Positions 18,459 through 28,008 are shown, counted from the first letter of the stretch. The stretch is DNA of 47,743 bases from Acetofilamentum sp. (GCA_020720665.1 DYOF01000004.1:5820-53562), one strand, 5' to 3'. Numbers and translations are program-made. The notes: a model not told the origin generated them from the letters alone.

Positions 18459-19577
18459 TTAAAAGTATCTTTTAGGGTATTCGTCTGAATCGTGTTTATT
18501 ATTGTTTTTCTTAGATTTTTTCTTAAAAATTTTTGACATAAGTTCTTTATCTCGACTCTTATTTTGTTTTTCTTTTTCTTTCATCTTTTTTTGAATTTTT
18601 TTATTTTGTAGCTCAAAATTTCTTTTCTTTCTTAAAATTAATAATTCATCGGTAAATTTTTCTTGTTTTTTTAATGCATGTTGAAATGTCAAAAGTTCTG
18701 AACCTTTTAGTTTCATTCCTTTTCCTTTATTAAGAATTATTGTTTCATCATCAGTTAGTTCATATTTTCTTTTTAATTTTTCTTCTTTGCGGTCATAAAG
18801 AATAACAACTTTATTCTTGCGTATTGTTTCTCTTTTTGCATCTCTCTTAAATTGCTTATTTACAGAAATATACCTTTCTTTATCAGAAATAGAATCTTTC
18901 GGAGCCGTATTTGATTTATCAAAACGTTCATACAACATAGTTTTTTGATATCTGGAATTTTTTCTCTCTATCAGTTTTTTTCTGTGTCTGAACGGTTTTG
19001 TTCTGGCTCGTTTGTAAATTTGTTTTTCAAAAAAAGTTCGGTCTCTTTTTAAAGCAATTTTAACTTCATTTTTTGTAAAAGCATATTTTTTTTTGTACTG
19101 TTCACGATCATATTCATCCCAAGCACTCAGCAAAGAATCTTGTTCTTCCGAATTCATTTTATTCCATTTCCATGGTAAAATTCGTTTTGGCTTTTTTACT
19201 GTATTTCCGCCGGAAGTATCATTTTTATTTATGTTAATAATTGTGTCTGTTTCGTTTAATTCTGTTGTGTTGTATATGCTGTCTGCAATAACTGTATCTT
19301 TTTTATTATTTTTTCTGAAAAGTGTAAAGCGTTTTTTAGAATTATTATTTTTTTTATCATCTCCTAAATTACTTGTTGTGTTATCAACTTCGGATTCAGT
19401 TTTTTTGTGCTTAAAAATTTTAAATAATTTGAATTCTTTTTTTTTCGGTTGGTTAATAATGGTGTCCGGCTCTAATTTCAAGCTGTCAGCGTTTGTTTCC
19501 TGAGAAAAAGCTCCGTTGGGATAAAAATATAATATACCGCAAAAAATAATATTTCTTAAAATTTTGTTAAATTGCAT
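18459..19577 (-). CDS. exported lysine/arginine-rich protein, unknown
   Basis: Not recognised. From the ATG at 19577 the protein has 372 residues, a signal peptide (MQFNKILRNIIFCGILYFY, probable cut after FSQ) and a very basic mature region with long runs of Lys, Arg and Glu that should form helices or coiled coil. A weak LPWKWNKM motif lies before the densest charged part. A longer frame reaches 19625, but its start would lie upstream of the promoter-like box at 19601-19608, so I prefer 19577. It is coupled to the small membrane protein downstream. A scaffold or cell-wall-binding role is possible; nothing specific supports one. Confidence 0.65.
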   Translation of the reverse strand: MQFNKILRNIIFCGILYFYPNGAFSQETNADSLKLEPDTIINQPKKKEFKLFKIFKHKKTESEVDNTTSNLGDDKKNNNSKKRFTLFRKNNKKDTVIADSIYNTTELNETDTIININKNDTSGGNTVKKPKRILPWKWNKMNSEEQDSLLSAWDEYDREQYKKKYAFTKNEVKIALKRDRTFFEKQIYKRARTKPFRHRKKLIERKNSRYQKTMLYERFDKSNTAPKDSISDKERYISVNKQFKRDAKRETIRKNKVVILYDRKEEKLKRKYELTDDETIILNKGKGMKLKGSELLTFQHALKKQEKFTDELLILRKKRNFELQNKKIQKKMKEKEKQNKSRDKELMSKIFKKKSKKNNNKHDSDEYPKRYF

Positions 19578-19600
19578 TATATTTGAACCGTTTAAACCAA

Positions 19601-19608
19601 CAAATTTA
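19601..19608 (-). promoter_or_regulatory. -7 box, minus strand
   Basis: TAAATTTG on the minus strand with a TTTG 22 nt upstream, placing the transcription start near 19594. It supports the 19577 start of the basic exported protein. A TATATTTG box on the plus strand (19578-19585) would serve the divergent lipoprotein gene, so the two promoters would overlap. Confidence 0.45.
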
Positions 19609-19640
19609 ATGATAATATAAAGCAAATTAACAAATTAATA

Positions 19641-20093
19641 ATGAATAAATATATAAAATTTAAAAAAGCCTTAATTCTTACGTCTATATTAATTATAAGT
19701 TTTTATATTAATTCTTGCGATAAACACCAAAGCCCGATACCAAATGTTCATGTTGATTTTTATATTGACCTGAATGACCCTCTATATAACAATTTAGCTT
19801 TTATACCCGGCAGTTATGAATACGTTACGGGCGGTGTTAACGGAATTTTAGTATATCATACCCTTGATAATACGTTTACTGCATATGAAAGAACATGCCC
19901 GCATGATCCGGAATGCGGAAAGGTATATGTTGACAAAACCGGCTTTTATGCCGTTGATTCGGCTTGTTGCAAATCTGAATTTTCGCTTTTATCAAACGGA
20001 ATACCCGTAAACGACAGTCCTTCGCAATTTCCTTTAAAAATGTACAATTGTCAACATGATATCGGAAATAACATTCTACATATAACTAATTAA
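19641..20093 (+). CDS. Rieske-like lipoprotein with altered cluster ligands
   Basis: Lipoprotein of 150 residues with lipobox INSC (Cys26). The mature part looks like a Rieske fold: YERTCPHDPECGK contains the first ligand pair CxH (Cys86, His88). The second half reads DSACCKSEFSLLSNG (106-120), where a Rieske protein would have CxxH. The His is missing and the Cys position is shifted or replaced. The protein may bind a cluster differently, or may have lost it and kept the fold. It is divergent from the basic exported protein and ends 34 nt before the convergent ABC permease gene. Confidence 0.7.
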   Translation: MNKYIKFKKALILTSILIISFYINSCDKHQSPIPNVHVDFYIDLNDPLYNNLAFIPGSYEYVTGGVNGILVYHTLDNTFTAYERTCPHDPECGKVYVDKTGFYAVDSACCKSEFSLLSNGIPVNDSPSQFPLKMYNCQHDIGNNILHITN

Positions 20094-20126
20094 ACAAGGA
20101 TGCTGATTTTTTTTATCGAGCAATTT

Positions 20127-21437
20127 TTATCTGTACCTCAACCACTTCCACAATTCTTTATAGGAAACTTTTTTCCCGTACATTAAAATGCCGGTTCTGT
20201 ATATCTTTGCTGCCAACCAAACGGATGCAATAAAACTTAAAATTAAAATACTTCCTGATAAAACTAACTCCCATATTTCATATCGTTCTAAAGCAACTCT
20301 TATCGGCATAACAATCGGAGATGTCAGCGGAATTATCGAAAACCAAAAAGCCATTGCTCCGTCCGGATTTCTGATAATCCCTTGTGATGCTACAAATGCC
20401 AAAATGAGCGGTATAGTTACAGGCAACATAAATTGCTGTGTATCAGTTTCGTTATCTACTGCCGAACCGATTGCGGCAAATAAAGATGCATATAACAGAT
20501 AGCCTCCGATGAAAAATATTAAAAATGAAATTATTGTTGTCGTCCAATTAAAATTAACAAAACCTAAAATTGTATCTGCTGCAAAACTATTGCCTAAAAT
20601 TTGTTCGGCTTGTTCAGAAGAAATATTTTGAAATTGACCGGCATCAATATTTTGGGGCATGATATCTGCTCCGAATGAAAAATATACAAAGCCTACAATA
20701 AATAGGGTTAAAATTCCCCACAACAAAAATTGAGTGAGGGCAACCATTGCAATACCTATTATTTTACCGGCCATTAACTGAAACGGTTTTACCGATGATA
20801 TTAAAACCTCAACAACTCTGTTTACTTTTTCTTCAATAACACCTCGCATTACTTGTACGCCGTATAAAAAAATAAACATATATATAATAATTGCAGCTGC
20901 AAAACCTATCATTAATGGTACTTCGGCCGATGATTTTTCAATACCGGCTTCAGAAATTGTATAGGTTTCAAGGTATATCTCAGTTTTTGCGGAATCTATT
21001 TGATTTTTACTAATTCCGAGACGTTTAAAGTTTTCGGCTTCTATAAAGCCTTCAATTCTTCCGCTTACTTGTTCTTTAACACTGATATCGGGTGTTTTTT
21101 CAGAAAATAACACATACTCATCGGGGTTTTTATCATAAATAGTCAACAGTGCATAATTTCCGGATTTTAAAAAGCTGTCTTCTCTTTTTTCACGGTCTGT
21201 CTCCTCTGTAAAATTAAATTTTAAATTTTCTGAATCGGTAAACGCACTCCTATATGTACCCGTTTCATCATAAACTGAAATGACCTTTTGAGCATCATCT
21301 TCCATCATCGCAAACCAAACAGGTGCTATAAACAATGCGGCCATCAATACCGGACCTACAATTGTCATAATTATAAACGATTTCTTTTTTACTCTGGTTA
21401 AATATTCTCGTTTAAGAATCAGTAATATATTATTCAT
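20127..21437 (-). CDS. ABC-2 family permease (NatB-like)
   Basis: Membrane subunit of an ABC exporter, 436 residues. A first membrane helix near residues 21-43 is followed by a large extracytoplasmic domain (about 45-175). Five or so further helices then run to the C-terminus, the pattern of the NatB/YhaP group of ABC-2 permeases. It lies 33 nt after its partner ATPase gene. Known relatives export sodium or small molecules; the substrate here is unknown. Confidence 0.9.
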   Translation of the reverse strand: MNNILLILKREYLTRVKKKSFIIMTIVGPVLMAALFIAPVWFAMMEDDAQKVISVYDETGTYRSAFTDSENLKFNFTEETDREKREDSFLKSGNYALLTIYDKNPDEYVLFSEKTPDISVKEQVSGRIEGFIEAENFKRLGISKNQIDSAKTEIYLETYTISEAGIEKSSAEVPLMIGFAAAIIIYMFIFLYGVQVMRGVIEEKVNRVVEVLISSVKPFQLMAGKIIGIAMVALTQFLLWGILTLFIVGFVYFSFGADIMPQNIDAGQFQNISSEQAEQILGNSFAADTILGFVNFNWTTTIISFLIFFIGGYLLYASLFAAIGSAVDNETDTQQFMLPVTIPLILAFVASQGIIRNPDGAMAFWFSIIPLTSPIVMPIRVALERYEIWELVLSGSILILSFIASVWLAAKIYRTGILMYGKKVSYKELWKWLRYR

Positions 21438-21470
21438 TTTTTATGAATTTTTAAAATTAATAAACACTGT

Positions 21471-22385
21471 TTAATTTCCGTTTACGGCTTTAATAAAAAT
21501 ATCATGCATATTCGGAATAACTTCATTAAATGATATTATTTTCCCAAAATTCAACATTTTTGAAAGCAAATCATTCGGACTCAATTCATTTTGAATTTTT
21601 ACTTTTACTTGAACGGTTTGATTTTTTTGAATATGCTCAATCAGTTTGTAATCAGCAGTTAAACTTGCTGAAAATTGATTAAAATTCCCGTCAAATACAA
21701 TTTCAAAAATATTTGATTTAAATTGTTTTTTAATTTCGGAAACTTTACCGTCAAGAATTTTTTTTGATTTATTTATCAATGCGATATTATCGCAAACTTC
21801 TTCAACGGATGCCATATTGTGAGTAGAAAAAATGATTGTAGCTCCGTTTTCTTTGAGTTCAATAATCTCTTTTTTCAATAAATCAGAATTAATAGGGTCA
21901 AAACCGCTGAACGGTTCGTCAAAAATCAATAAATCAGGCTCATGCACAATTGTAATAATAAATTGAACCTTTTGTTGCATCCCTTTTGAAAGTTCTTCTA
22001 CTTTTTTATCCCACCATCCGTTAATATCAAATTTTTCAAATAAATTTTTCAATCTGATTTTTGCAGCTCCTTTTGTCATTCCTTTTAATTGAGCAAAATA
22101 CAGAGCTTGTTCACCTACTTTCATTTTTTTATATAAACCCCTCTCCTCAGGCAAATAACCGATATTTTTGATATGCTCGGGTTTTAATTTTTCGTTGAAC
22201 AGAAATACTTCGCCTTCGTCCGGTGCAGTAATTTGATTTATAATTCGTATCAAAGTTGTTTTCCCTGCACCGTTCGGTCCTAAAAGTCCGAAAATAGTTC
22301 CTTCGTCAACATTAATACTTACATCTGTTAAAGCTCTGTGATTTTCAAATTGCTTTACAACTTTATTTGTTTTTAAAATTTCCAT
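21471..22385 (-). CDS. ABC transporter ATPase (NatA-like)
   Basis: ATPase subunit of 304 residues. It has Walker A GPNGAGKT (36-43), signature LSKGMQQK, Walker B LLIFDEPFSGFDP and the H-loop FSTHNM. The C-terminal region of about 90 residues is the accessory domain common in drug/sodium exporter ATPases. I chose the ATG at 22385 (MEILKTNKVVKQF), which matches family starts; a longer frame to 22433 adds a non-homologous MFHFLCTYIC stretch. It forms an operon with the permease downstream. Confidence 0.93.
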   Translation of the reverse strand: MEILKTNKVVKQFENHRALTDVSINVDEGTIFGLLGPNGAGKTTLIRIINQITAPDEGEVFLFNEKLKPEHIKNIGYLPEERGLYKKMKVGEQALYFAQLKGMTKGAAKIRLKNLFEKFDINGWWDKKVEELSKGMQQKVQFIITIVHEPDLLIFDEPFSGFDPINSDLLKKEIIELKENGATIIFSTHNMASVEEVCDNIALINKSKKILDGKVSEIKKQFKSNIFEIVFDGNFNQFSASLTADYKLIEHIQKNQTVQVKVKIQNELSPNDLLSKMLNFGKIISFNEVIPNMHDIFIKAVNGN

Positions 22386-22589
22386 AATATTAATTAATTC
22401 GATACAAATATAAGTACATAAAAAATGAAACATAAAAAAAAAGATAAAATACCGTTAATATGTGTTGAATTACGAATATAACAGTCTGAATTCATAAATC
22501 AAAAATGATAATGAAAACGTGAATTAAAAAATGTGTTGTAAAGAAATATATAAAATTAAATTCACATACAATATTTTTAATATTTATTC

Positions 22590-22597
22590 TAATTTTG
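22590..22597 (+). promoter_or_regulatory. -7 box of nifJ promoter
   Basis: TAATTTTG matches TAnnTTTG, 50 nt before the start codon. No clear -33 TTTG is seen. The 22386-22646 gap otherwise shows nothing but AT-rich sequence. Confidence 0.4.
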
Positions 22598-22646
22598 TAA
22601 ATTGTTTACAATTTTTTGAAATCTTATAAAATTAAATACAATAATT

Positions 22647-25600
22647 ATGTCTAAGAAAAAATTTATTACCTGTGAAGGTAATTATGCAGCTGCTCATGTT
22701 TCATACCTATTCAGTGAAGTTGCTGCTATTTACCCGATTACACCGTCATCAGACATGGCAGAATATGTTGACACGTGGTCTGCAAACGGCAAAAAAAACT
22801 TATTCGGTGAAACCGTATTAGTTTCAGAAATGCAATCAGAAGGCGGAGCATCAGGTGCTGTACACGGCTCACTACAAGCCGGTTCATTAACCTCAACATA
22901 CACTGCATCGCAAGGATTATTATTAATGATACCGAACATGTATAAAATAGCCGGTGAATTATTACCCGCTGTTTTTCATGTCAGTGCTCGAAGTGTTGCC
23001 GCCCATGCTTTATCAATTTTTGGCGACCATAGTGATGTAATGGCTGTTCGCCAAACCGGATTTGCAATTTTAGCAACTTCAAGTACTCAACAAATTATGG
23101 ATATAGCTCCTATTGCACATTTGGCGGCTATTAAAACCAGAATTCCTTTCTTACATATGTTTGACGGATTCAGAACATCGCACGAAATTTCAAAAGTTGA
23201 ATTACCTGATGAAGATGCTTTAAAAAAATTAATTGATATGAAAGCTCTTCAATCATTCAGAGACCGAGCTTTGAGTTCAACAAATCCCGTTACAAGAGGA
23301 ACCGCTCAAAATCCTGATATTTTCTTCCAAGCAAAAGAAGCTGCCGCTCACTTTTATGTGCCGGTTGCAGATGTTGTTGCCGATTACATGAAAGAAATTT
23401 CAAAAATAACCGGACGAGATTATGCACCTTTTACCTATTTCGGAGATAAAAATGCTGAAAATATCATAATTGCAATGGGTTCTGTTACCGAAACCTTGCA
23501 GGAAACAATTGAATATTTGAATGCGAAAGGTAAAAAAACAGGAATGTTGGTTGTTCATTTATACAGACCGTTTTCTGCAAAATACTTTATGCAAGCACTT
23601 CCGAAAACAGTTAAACGAATTACAGTTCTTGACAGAACAAAAGAACCGGGAGCAAACGGCAACCCGTTGTATCTTGATATTAGGGATTTATTCTACGGAA
23701 CAGAAAATGCCCCTATGATTTTGGGCGGAAGATACGGTTTAAGTTCTAAAGATACTACTCCTGCAATGATGGTATCTGTGTATGAAAATATGGAAAGAAC
23801 CGAGCCTAAAAATCAATTTACCGTAGGTATTATTGATGATGTAAGTTTTTCAAATTTACCCATACTTCCTGAAATAAGTACTGTTCCCGAAGGAACTTTT
23901 GAGGGAAAATTTTATGGCTTAGGAGCTGACGGTACAGTAGGAGCAAATAAAAACTCAATTAAAATTATAGGAGATAATACCGACAAATACTGTCAAGCCT
24001 ATTTTTCTTATGATTCTAAAAAATCGGGAGGAATTACGACTTCTCATTTAAGATTCGGTGATAAAATTATTCGATCAACCTATTTGGTAAAACAACCTGA
24101 TTTTGTTGCTTGTTCTAACCCTGCCTACTTGTATAAATATGATATGCTTGAAGGCATAAAAGAAGGCGGCTCATTTTTGTTAAACAGCACTTGGGATGCT
24201 GAAGAAACCAAAAATCGTTTACCCGACGGATATAAAAAAGTAATGGCTGAAAAAAACATCCGTTTTTATATCATCAATGCTACAAAAATAGGTATTGAAA
24301 TAGGTTTGGGTACAAGAACCAATACAATTATGCAATCCGCATTTTTCAAAATTGCTAATATCATTCCTTATGAATTAGCTGTTTCTGAAATGAAAAAATT
24401 CATTAATAAATCATACGGAACAAAAGGCGAAAAAATAGTAAACATGAACTATGCCGCTGTTGATCAAGGTGGTGATGCAATTGAAAAAATTGAAGTTCCT
24501 GCAGACTGGAAAAAGCTTTCGGCAGAAGTTGATTTAGTAATTAAACGTGAAAAAGGAACACCTGATTTCATAACTCAAATTATGGATCCGGTTAATGCCT
24601 TAAAAGGTGATAATGTGCCTGTCAGTGCATTTATCGGAAGAGAAGACGGAACTTTACCAAACGGTACGGCAGCCTACGAAAAAAGAGGCGTTGCAACTCA
24701 TGTACCGGAATGGTTATCACAAAATTGTATTCAATGCAACCAGTGTGCCTATGTTTGTCCTCATGCTTGTATTCGACCGTTCTTGGCAAACGAAGAAGAA
24801 GTTAAAGGAGCTCCCGAAGGCACATCATTTATTAAAGGTGTCGGTCCGACAAAAGAATACAATTTCAGAATTCAGGTCAGCACCCTTGATTGTACAGGTT
24901 GTGGTTCGTGTGCGGATGTATGCCCGTCTAAAGAAAAATCATTAATTATGGTTGATTTAGATGATAAGATGAAACCCGAAATTGAACGATGGAATTATCT
25001 ACACAACACAGTAGGATATAAAGATACGGTTGTTGAAAAAGATAAAACCATTAAAAATACTCAATTTGCACAAGCTTTATTTGAATTTTCAGGAGCTTGC
25101 GCCGGTTGTGGTGAAACACCTTATATAAAACTCGTTACACAATTATACGGAGAATCGATGACCATTGCCAATGCAACAGGATGTTCTTCAATATACGGAG
25201 GTTCGGCACCTTCTACTCCTTATACCACAAATAAAGAAGGTATGGGACCGGCTTGGGCGAACTCTTTGTTTGAAGATAATGCCGAATACGGCTACGGTAT
25301 TGCAATAGCAAACCGAAAACAACGCGATATTATTGAAAATAAAATGCGTGCAGCCATAGAAAAAGGTGTTTCTGCTGAAACAAAAGAAGCATTTGAAGCA
25401 TGGATTTCCGTCAGAGAAAATTCCGGAGAAGCTAAAAATGCAGCTTATAAAGTTGTAAATGCTTTACATAATGAAAAATGTGATTGTGTAAAAGATATAT
25501 TAAATATGAAAAAATATCTGAATACTCAATCTGTTTGGATTTTAGGAGGAGACGGTTGGGCTTATGATATCGGATACGGCGGATTAGACCACGTGTTAGC

Positions 25601-26183
25601 TTCCGGTGAAAATGTTAATGTTTTAGTTTTAGATACCGAAGTGTATTCAAATACCGGAGGGCAGTCTTCAAAAGCATCACCTACTGCGTCGGTTGCAAAA
25701 TTTGCCGCATCGGGTAAAAAAATCAGCAAAAAAGACTTGGGTGCCATTTCTATGACCTACGGATACATTTATGTTGCTCAAATTTCAATGGGTGCAAGTA
25801 ATGCTCAAACTTTAAAAGCAATTAAAGAAGCCGAAGCCTATCCCGGACCTTCGTTAATTATTGCATATTCTCCTTGTATTGCACACGGTTTAAAACGCGG
25901 CATGAATAAAGTTCAGGAAGAAGAACAAATGGCAGTAGAAGCCGGTTATTGGACACTGTATCGTTTCAATCCGCAATTAATGAAAGAAGGCAAAAATCCG
26001 TTTGTTTTAGATTCGAAACCGCCGAAATTTGAGTTATTCAAAGATTTCTTAATGGGAGAAGTAAGATTTAATTCTTTATACAAATCATTCCCCAACGAAG
26101 CCGACGAATTATTTGAAACTGCACAAAAAAATGCCGAGTGGCGTTACAATTATTATAAACGTTTAGCTGAAATGGAATATTAA
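22647..26183 (+). CDS. nifJ: pyruvate:ferredoxin (flavodoxin) oxidoreductase
   Basis: Single-chain PFOR of 1178 residues that converts pyruvate and CoA to acetyl-CoA and CO2 with reduction of ferredoxin or flavodoxin; cytoplasmic. The pyrimidine-binding N-terminal domain begins YAAAHVSYLFSEVAAIYPI. Two 4Fe-4S motifs are visible (CIQCNQCAYVCPHAC near 693 and CTGCGSCADVCP near 748). The thiamine-diphosphate domain has GACAGCGE near 816 and GGDGWAYDIG near 967. All expected cysteines are present. The length is normal for the homodimeric enzyme. It stands alone with its own promoter and terminator and points to fermentative or anaerobic carbon flow. Confidence 0.97.
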   Translation: MSKKKFITCEGNYAAAHVSYLFSEVAAIYPITPSSDMAEYVDTWSANGKKNLFGETVLVSEMQSEGGASGAVHGSLQAGSLTSTYTASQGLLLMIPNMYKIAGELLPAVFHVSARSVAAHALSIFGDHSDVMAVRQTGFAILATSSTQQIMDIAPIAHLAAIKTRIPFLHMFDGFRTSHEISKVELPDEDALKKLIDMKALQSFRDRALSSTNPVTRGTAQNPDIFFQAKEAAAHFYVPVADVVADYMKEISKITGRDYAPFTYFGDKNAENIIIAMGSVTETLQETIEYLNAKGKKTGMLVVHLYRPFSAKYFMQALPKTVKRITVLDRTKEPGANGNPLYLDIRDLFYGTENAPMILGGRYGLSSKDTTPAMMVSVYENMERTEPKNQFTVGIIDDVSFSNLPILPEISTVPEGTFEGKFYGLGADGTVGANKNSIKIIGDNTDKYCQAYFSYDSKKSGGITTSHLRFGDKIIRSTYLVKQPDFVACSNPAYLYKYDMLEGIKEGGSFLLNSTWDAEETKNRLPDGYKKVMAEKNIRFYIINATKIGIEIGLGTRTNTIMQSAFFKIANIIPYELAVSEMKKFINKSYGTKGEKIVNMNYAAVDQGGDAIEKIEVPADWKKLSAEVDLVIKREKGTPDFITQIMDPVNALKGDNVPVSAFIGREDGTLPNGTAAYEKRGVATHVPEWLSQNCIQCNQCAYVCPHACIRPFLANEEEVKGAPEGTSFIKGVGPTKEYNFRIQVSTLDCTGCGSCADVCPSKEKSLIMVDLDDKMKPEIERWNYLHNTVGYKDTVVEKDKTIKNTQFAQALFEFSGACAGCGETPYIKLVTQLYGESMTIANATGCSSIYGGSAPSTPYTTNKEGMGPAWANSLFEDNAEYGYGIAIANRKQRDIIENKMRAAIEKGVSAETKEAFEAWISVRENSGEAKNAAYKVVNALHNEKCDCVKDILNMKKYLNTQSVWILGGDGWAYDIGYGGLDHVLASGENVNVLVLDTEVYSNTGGQSSKASPTASVAKFAASGKKISKKDLGAISMTYGYIYVAQISMGASNAQTLKAIKEAEAYPGPSLIIAYSPCIAHGLKRGMNKVQEEEQMAVEAGYWTLYRFNPQLMKEGKNPFVLDSKPPKFELFKDFLMGEVRFNSLYKSFPNEADELFETAQKNAEWRYNYYKRLAEMEY

Positions 26184-26205
26184 TTTCTTTTTAAATTTAA
26201 TAATC

Positions 26206-26238
26206 AAAAAGCGTATCTTAATCGGGTACGCTTTTTTT
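26206..26238 (+). terminator. nifJ terminator
   Basis: Stem AAAAAGCGTA / TACGCTTTTT with an 11-nt loop and continuing T-run, 22 nt after the nifJ stop. A TATTTTTG box (26242-26249) directly after it may start the next gene. Confidence 0.85.
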
Positions 26239-26265
26239 ATTTATTTTTGAAAAAACATTACATCT

Positions 26266-26898
26266 ATGAAACAATTTATTTTTCTGTTTACACTCATATG
26301 TATAAGCTCTTATTCCTTCGGTCAATTTAATTTAGGAATAAAAACAGGCTTCAATTTGTCAAAAGCGGTTTATTTGAATGATTATAACGAAGAACTGATA
26401 CAAGCGATACGAAAATTAAAACCCGGTTTTTCCGGCGGAATATTTTTCAGACAAACCATGAATAAAGTTCTCTCTGTTGAAGCCGATATTTTATACAGCC
26501 AAAAAGGATTAAAAACAAAACAAATTCCTTATAATATATCGGTAAATACTATGAATTATATTGAAATTCCGGTTACCGGACAATATCAAATCACTGCTGA
26601 TAACTATCGGTCGCTTAATATTTCTGTGGGAGGTTTCGTCGCTTTTTGGACAGACGGGAAATATAAAAGAACTGATTTGGAAACCTCAGAAACAGAAATC
26701 ACTAAACTTAACTTTTATAGTACCGAATATTCATACAGTCGTATTGATGCAGGAATAATTTTTGAACTCATATTACGACATAAAAAGTCCGATTTATTTG
26801 TAAAATATACACGCAGCATGACCGGAAGCGCCCAAGATAATACTGATGCATTAAGTAATTACGTTTTTTCAATAGGAATTAATTATAAAATTTTGTAA
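26266..26898 (+). CDS. outer-membrane beta-barrel protein (PorT-like)
   Basis: Small outer-membrane barrel of 210 residues. Signal peptide MKQFIFLFTLICISSYSFGQ, then the FNLGIKTGFNLSK opening typical of the OMP_b-brl_2/PorT-like family. Alternating hydrophobic strands follow, and the C-terminus ends FSIGINYKIL. Such proteins are very common in Bacteroidota and mostly uncharacterised. It is the first of three related barrel genes in a row (26266, 27142, 28091); each has its own upstream region, so they are unlikely to be a single operon. Confidence 0.85.
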   Translation: MKQFIFLFTLICISSYSFGQFNLGIKTGFNLSKAVYLNDYNEELIQAIRKLKPGFSGGIFFRQTMNKVLSVEADILYSQKGLKTKQIPYNISVNTMNYIEIPVTGQYQITADNYRSLNISVGGFVAFWTDGKYKRTDLETSETEITKLNFYSTEYSYSRIDAGIIFELILRHKKSDLFVKYTRSMTGSAQDNTDALSNYVFSIGINYKIL

Positions 26899-26947
26899 TA
26901 AATTTGTAAATTTTTCGTATATTTAATAATTATTTATATAAATTTAA

Positions 26948-27141
26948 ATGAAACACCCATAAGAACCCTGAAAGGCTCAGCGAAGCTAAAGAATTTTTAC
27001 ACAAAGGAACATGACTATAAGAATACATTAATTAGGTTTAGTTCAAAAATGGTGTTCCTATCTGCGGAGAATAACAAGCATAATAAATAATGAGTTGGAC
27101 TCAATTTTCAGATTATTAATTAATTATAAATTTTTAGACAG
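26948..27141 (+). repeat. ATGAAA-bounded leader element, copy 1 (diverged)
   Basis: 194-nt copy of a dispersed leader element. It begins ATGAAACACCC and ends AATTTTTAGACAG directly before the ATGAAA start of the barrel gene. Shared blocks with the other copies are the opening, TTTTTACAC, GGAACATGACTA, GGTGTTCCTAT, AACAAGC and the end. From the C after CCTAT to the end it aligns without gaps, 80 nt for 80 nt, with the copies at 46 kb. It carries about 25 extra nt near the 5' end, which stop the small ORF after MKHP. Promoter-like boxes (TAAATTTG at 26899-26906, TATATTTA at 26918-26925) lie just upstream. Confidence 0.85.
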
Positions 27142-27828
27142 ATGAAAAAAATACTTATTTTATCAACAGGATTACTATTTGCATTACAAATTAATGCTCA
27201 AAAGTTTGGTGCAAAAATCGGCTTTAATATGTCCGGAGTTAATTCAAGTACTACCCTCCAAGATTTTCAAACCGCTGCTTTAGAAAACGGACTGCAAGGC
27301 GGTTTTGTATTTGAATTTATGCCGACTAAAATCGGTATAAGAGCAGAAGCATTATATACTCAAAAAGGGTATTCTGTAAATGCTGCAACTGAATTGACCG
27401 ACGGAACTGACATTACAACCGATTTCTCCTTAAATATGGATTATATTGAAGTACCTCTTTTACTTAAATTTAAAATGGGACCGGCATATATTGCGGCAGG
27501 ACCGTATTTCGGTTATGCAATTTCAGGTAAAGAAATTGTATCAATAACATTAGACGGTGAAAAATTGGCAGAAGAACTTTATTCAGATTATGAGAAAGTT
27601 CCCTCCAATGACGTATTTAAATCCGGAGAATTTAATGAAGATAACATTCAATACAAACGAACAGATTACGGGATTAATGCAAGGTTAGGAGTAAAGTTTT
27701 TTAAGTTCTTTGCCGAAGCCGAATACGGTGTCGGGTTAAACAATATTAAAGATTATGAAACAATGCCGGCAGATGAATTTACAAAAAATTATACCATCAG
27801 TTTTTCTCTCGGAATGTTTTTTAATTAA
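27142..27828 (+). CDS. outer-membrane beta-barrel protein
   Basis: Barrel protein of 228 residues. Signal peptide MKKILILSTGLLFALQINAQ, then KFGAKIGFNMSGVNS, the same opening pattern as its neighbours at 26266 and 28091. Strand-rich body, with the C-terminus ending SFSLGMFFN (terminal aromatic region usual for barrels). Unlike its two neighbours it has a leader element fused directly to its start codon. The start codon is fixed by the signal peptide. Confidence 0.87.
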   Translation: MKKILILSTGLLFALQINAQKFGAKIGFNMSGVNSSTTLQDFQTAALENGLQGGFVFEFMPTKIGIRAEALYTQKGYSVNAATELTDGTDITTDFSLNMDYIEVPLLLKFKMGPAYIAAGPYFGYAISGKEIVSITLDGEKLAEELYSDYEKVPSNDVFKSGEFNEDNIQYKRTDYGINARLGVKFFKFFAEAEYGVGLNNIKDYETMPADEFTKNYTISFSLGMFFN

Positions 27829-27833
27829 GGGGA

Positions 27834-27948
27834 GGTCTAAAAATTACTTTTTCTTCGTTGGACTTCGATTTTTAAAATCCTCATTTACAACAGTAAACTC
27901 CGGTTTTAAAAACCTTGTCCGCCTCGAAAAATTTAATTTTTAGAAGCC
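27834..27948. repeat. palindromic intergenic repeat, about 115 bp
   Basis: The left arm (TCTAAAAATTA...TTTTTC...GGAC...TTTTT) and right arm match each other as an imperfect inverted repeat of about 40 nt. The middle forms an inner hairpin (TTTAC AACA GTAAA). It lies directly after the barrel gene and before a separate terminator. It resembles the dispersed palindromes found between genes in many bacteria. Its length and TCTAAAA arm ends recall the palindrome inside the gene at 36080-37090, though the sequences differ. Confidence 0.65.
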
Positions 27949-27977
27949 CGCTTAAACAATTTAAATTAATCCCGATA

Positions 27978-28008
27978 AAGAGAGACAAAGTCCGTCTCTC
28001 TTTTTTTT
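27978..28008 (+). terminator. intrinsic terminator
   Basis: Stem AAGAGAGAC / GTCTCTCTT with a 7-nt loop and an eight-T run. It ends the transcript of the barrel gene at 27142, after the palindromic repeat. Confidence 0.85.

Noticed and set aside
24607-24945. Plus-strand open frame inside nifJ
   Set aside because: Out-of-frame shadow over the ferredoxin-domain region; the nifJ frame carries all expected cysteines.
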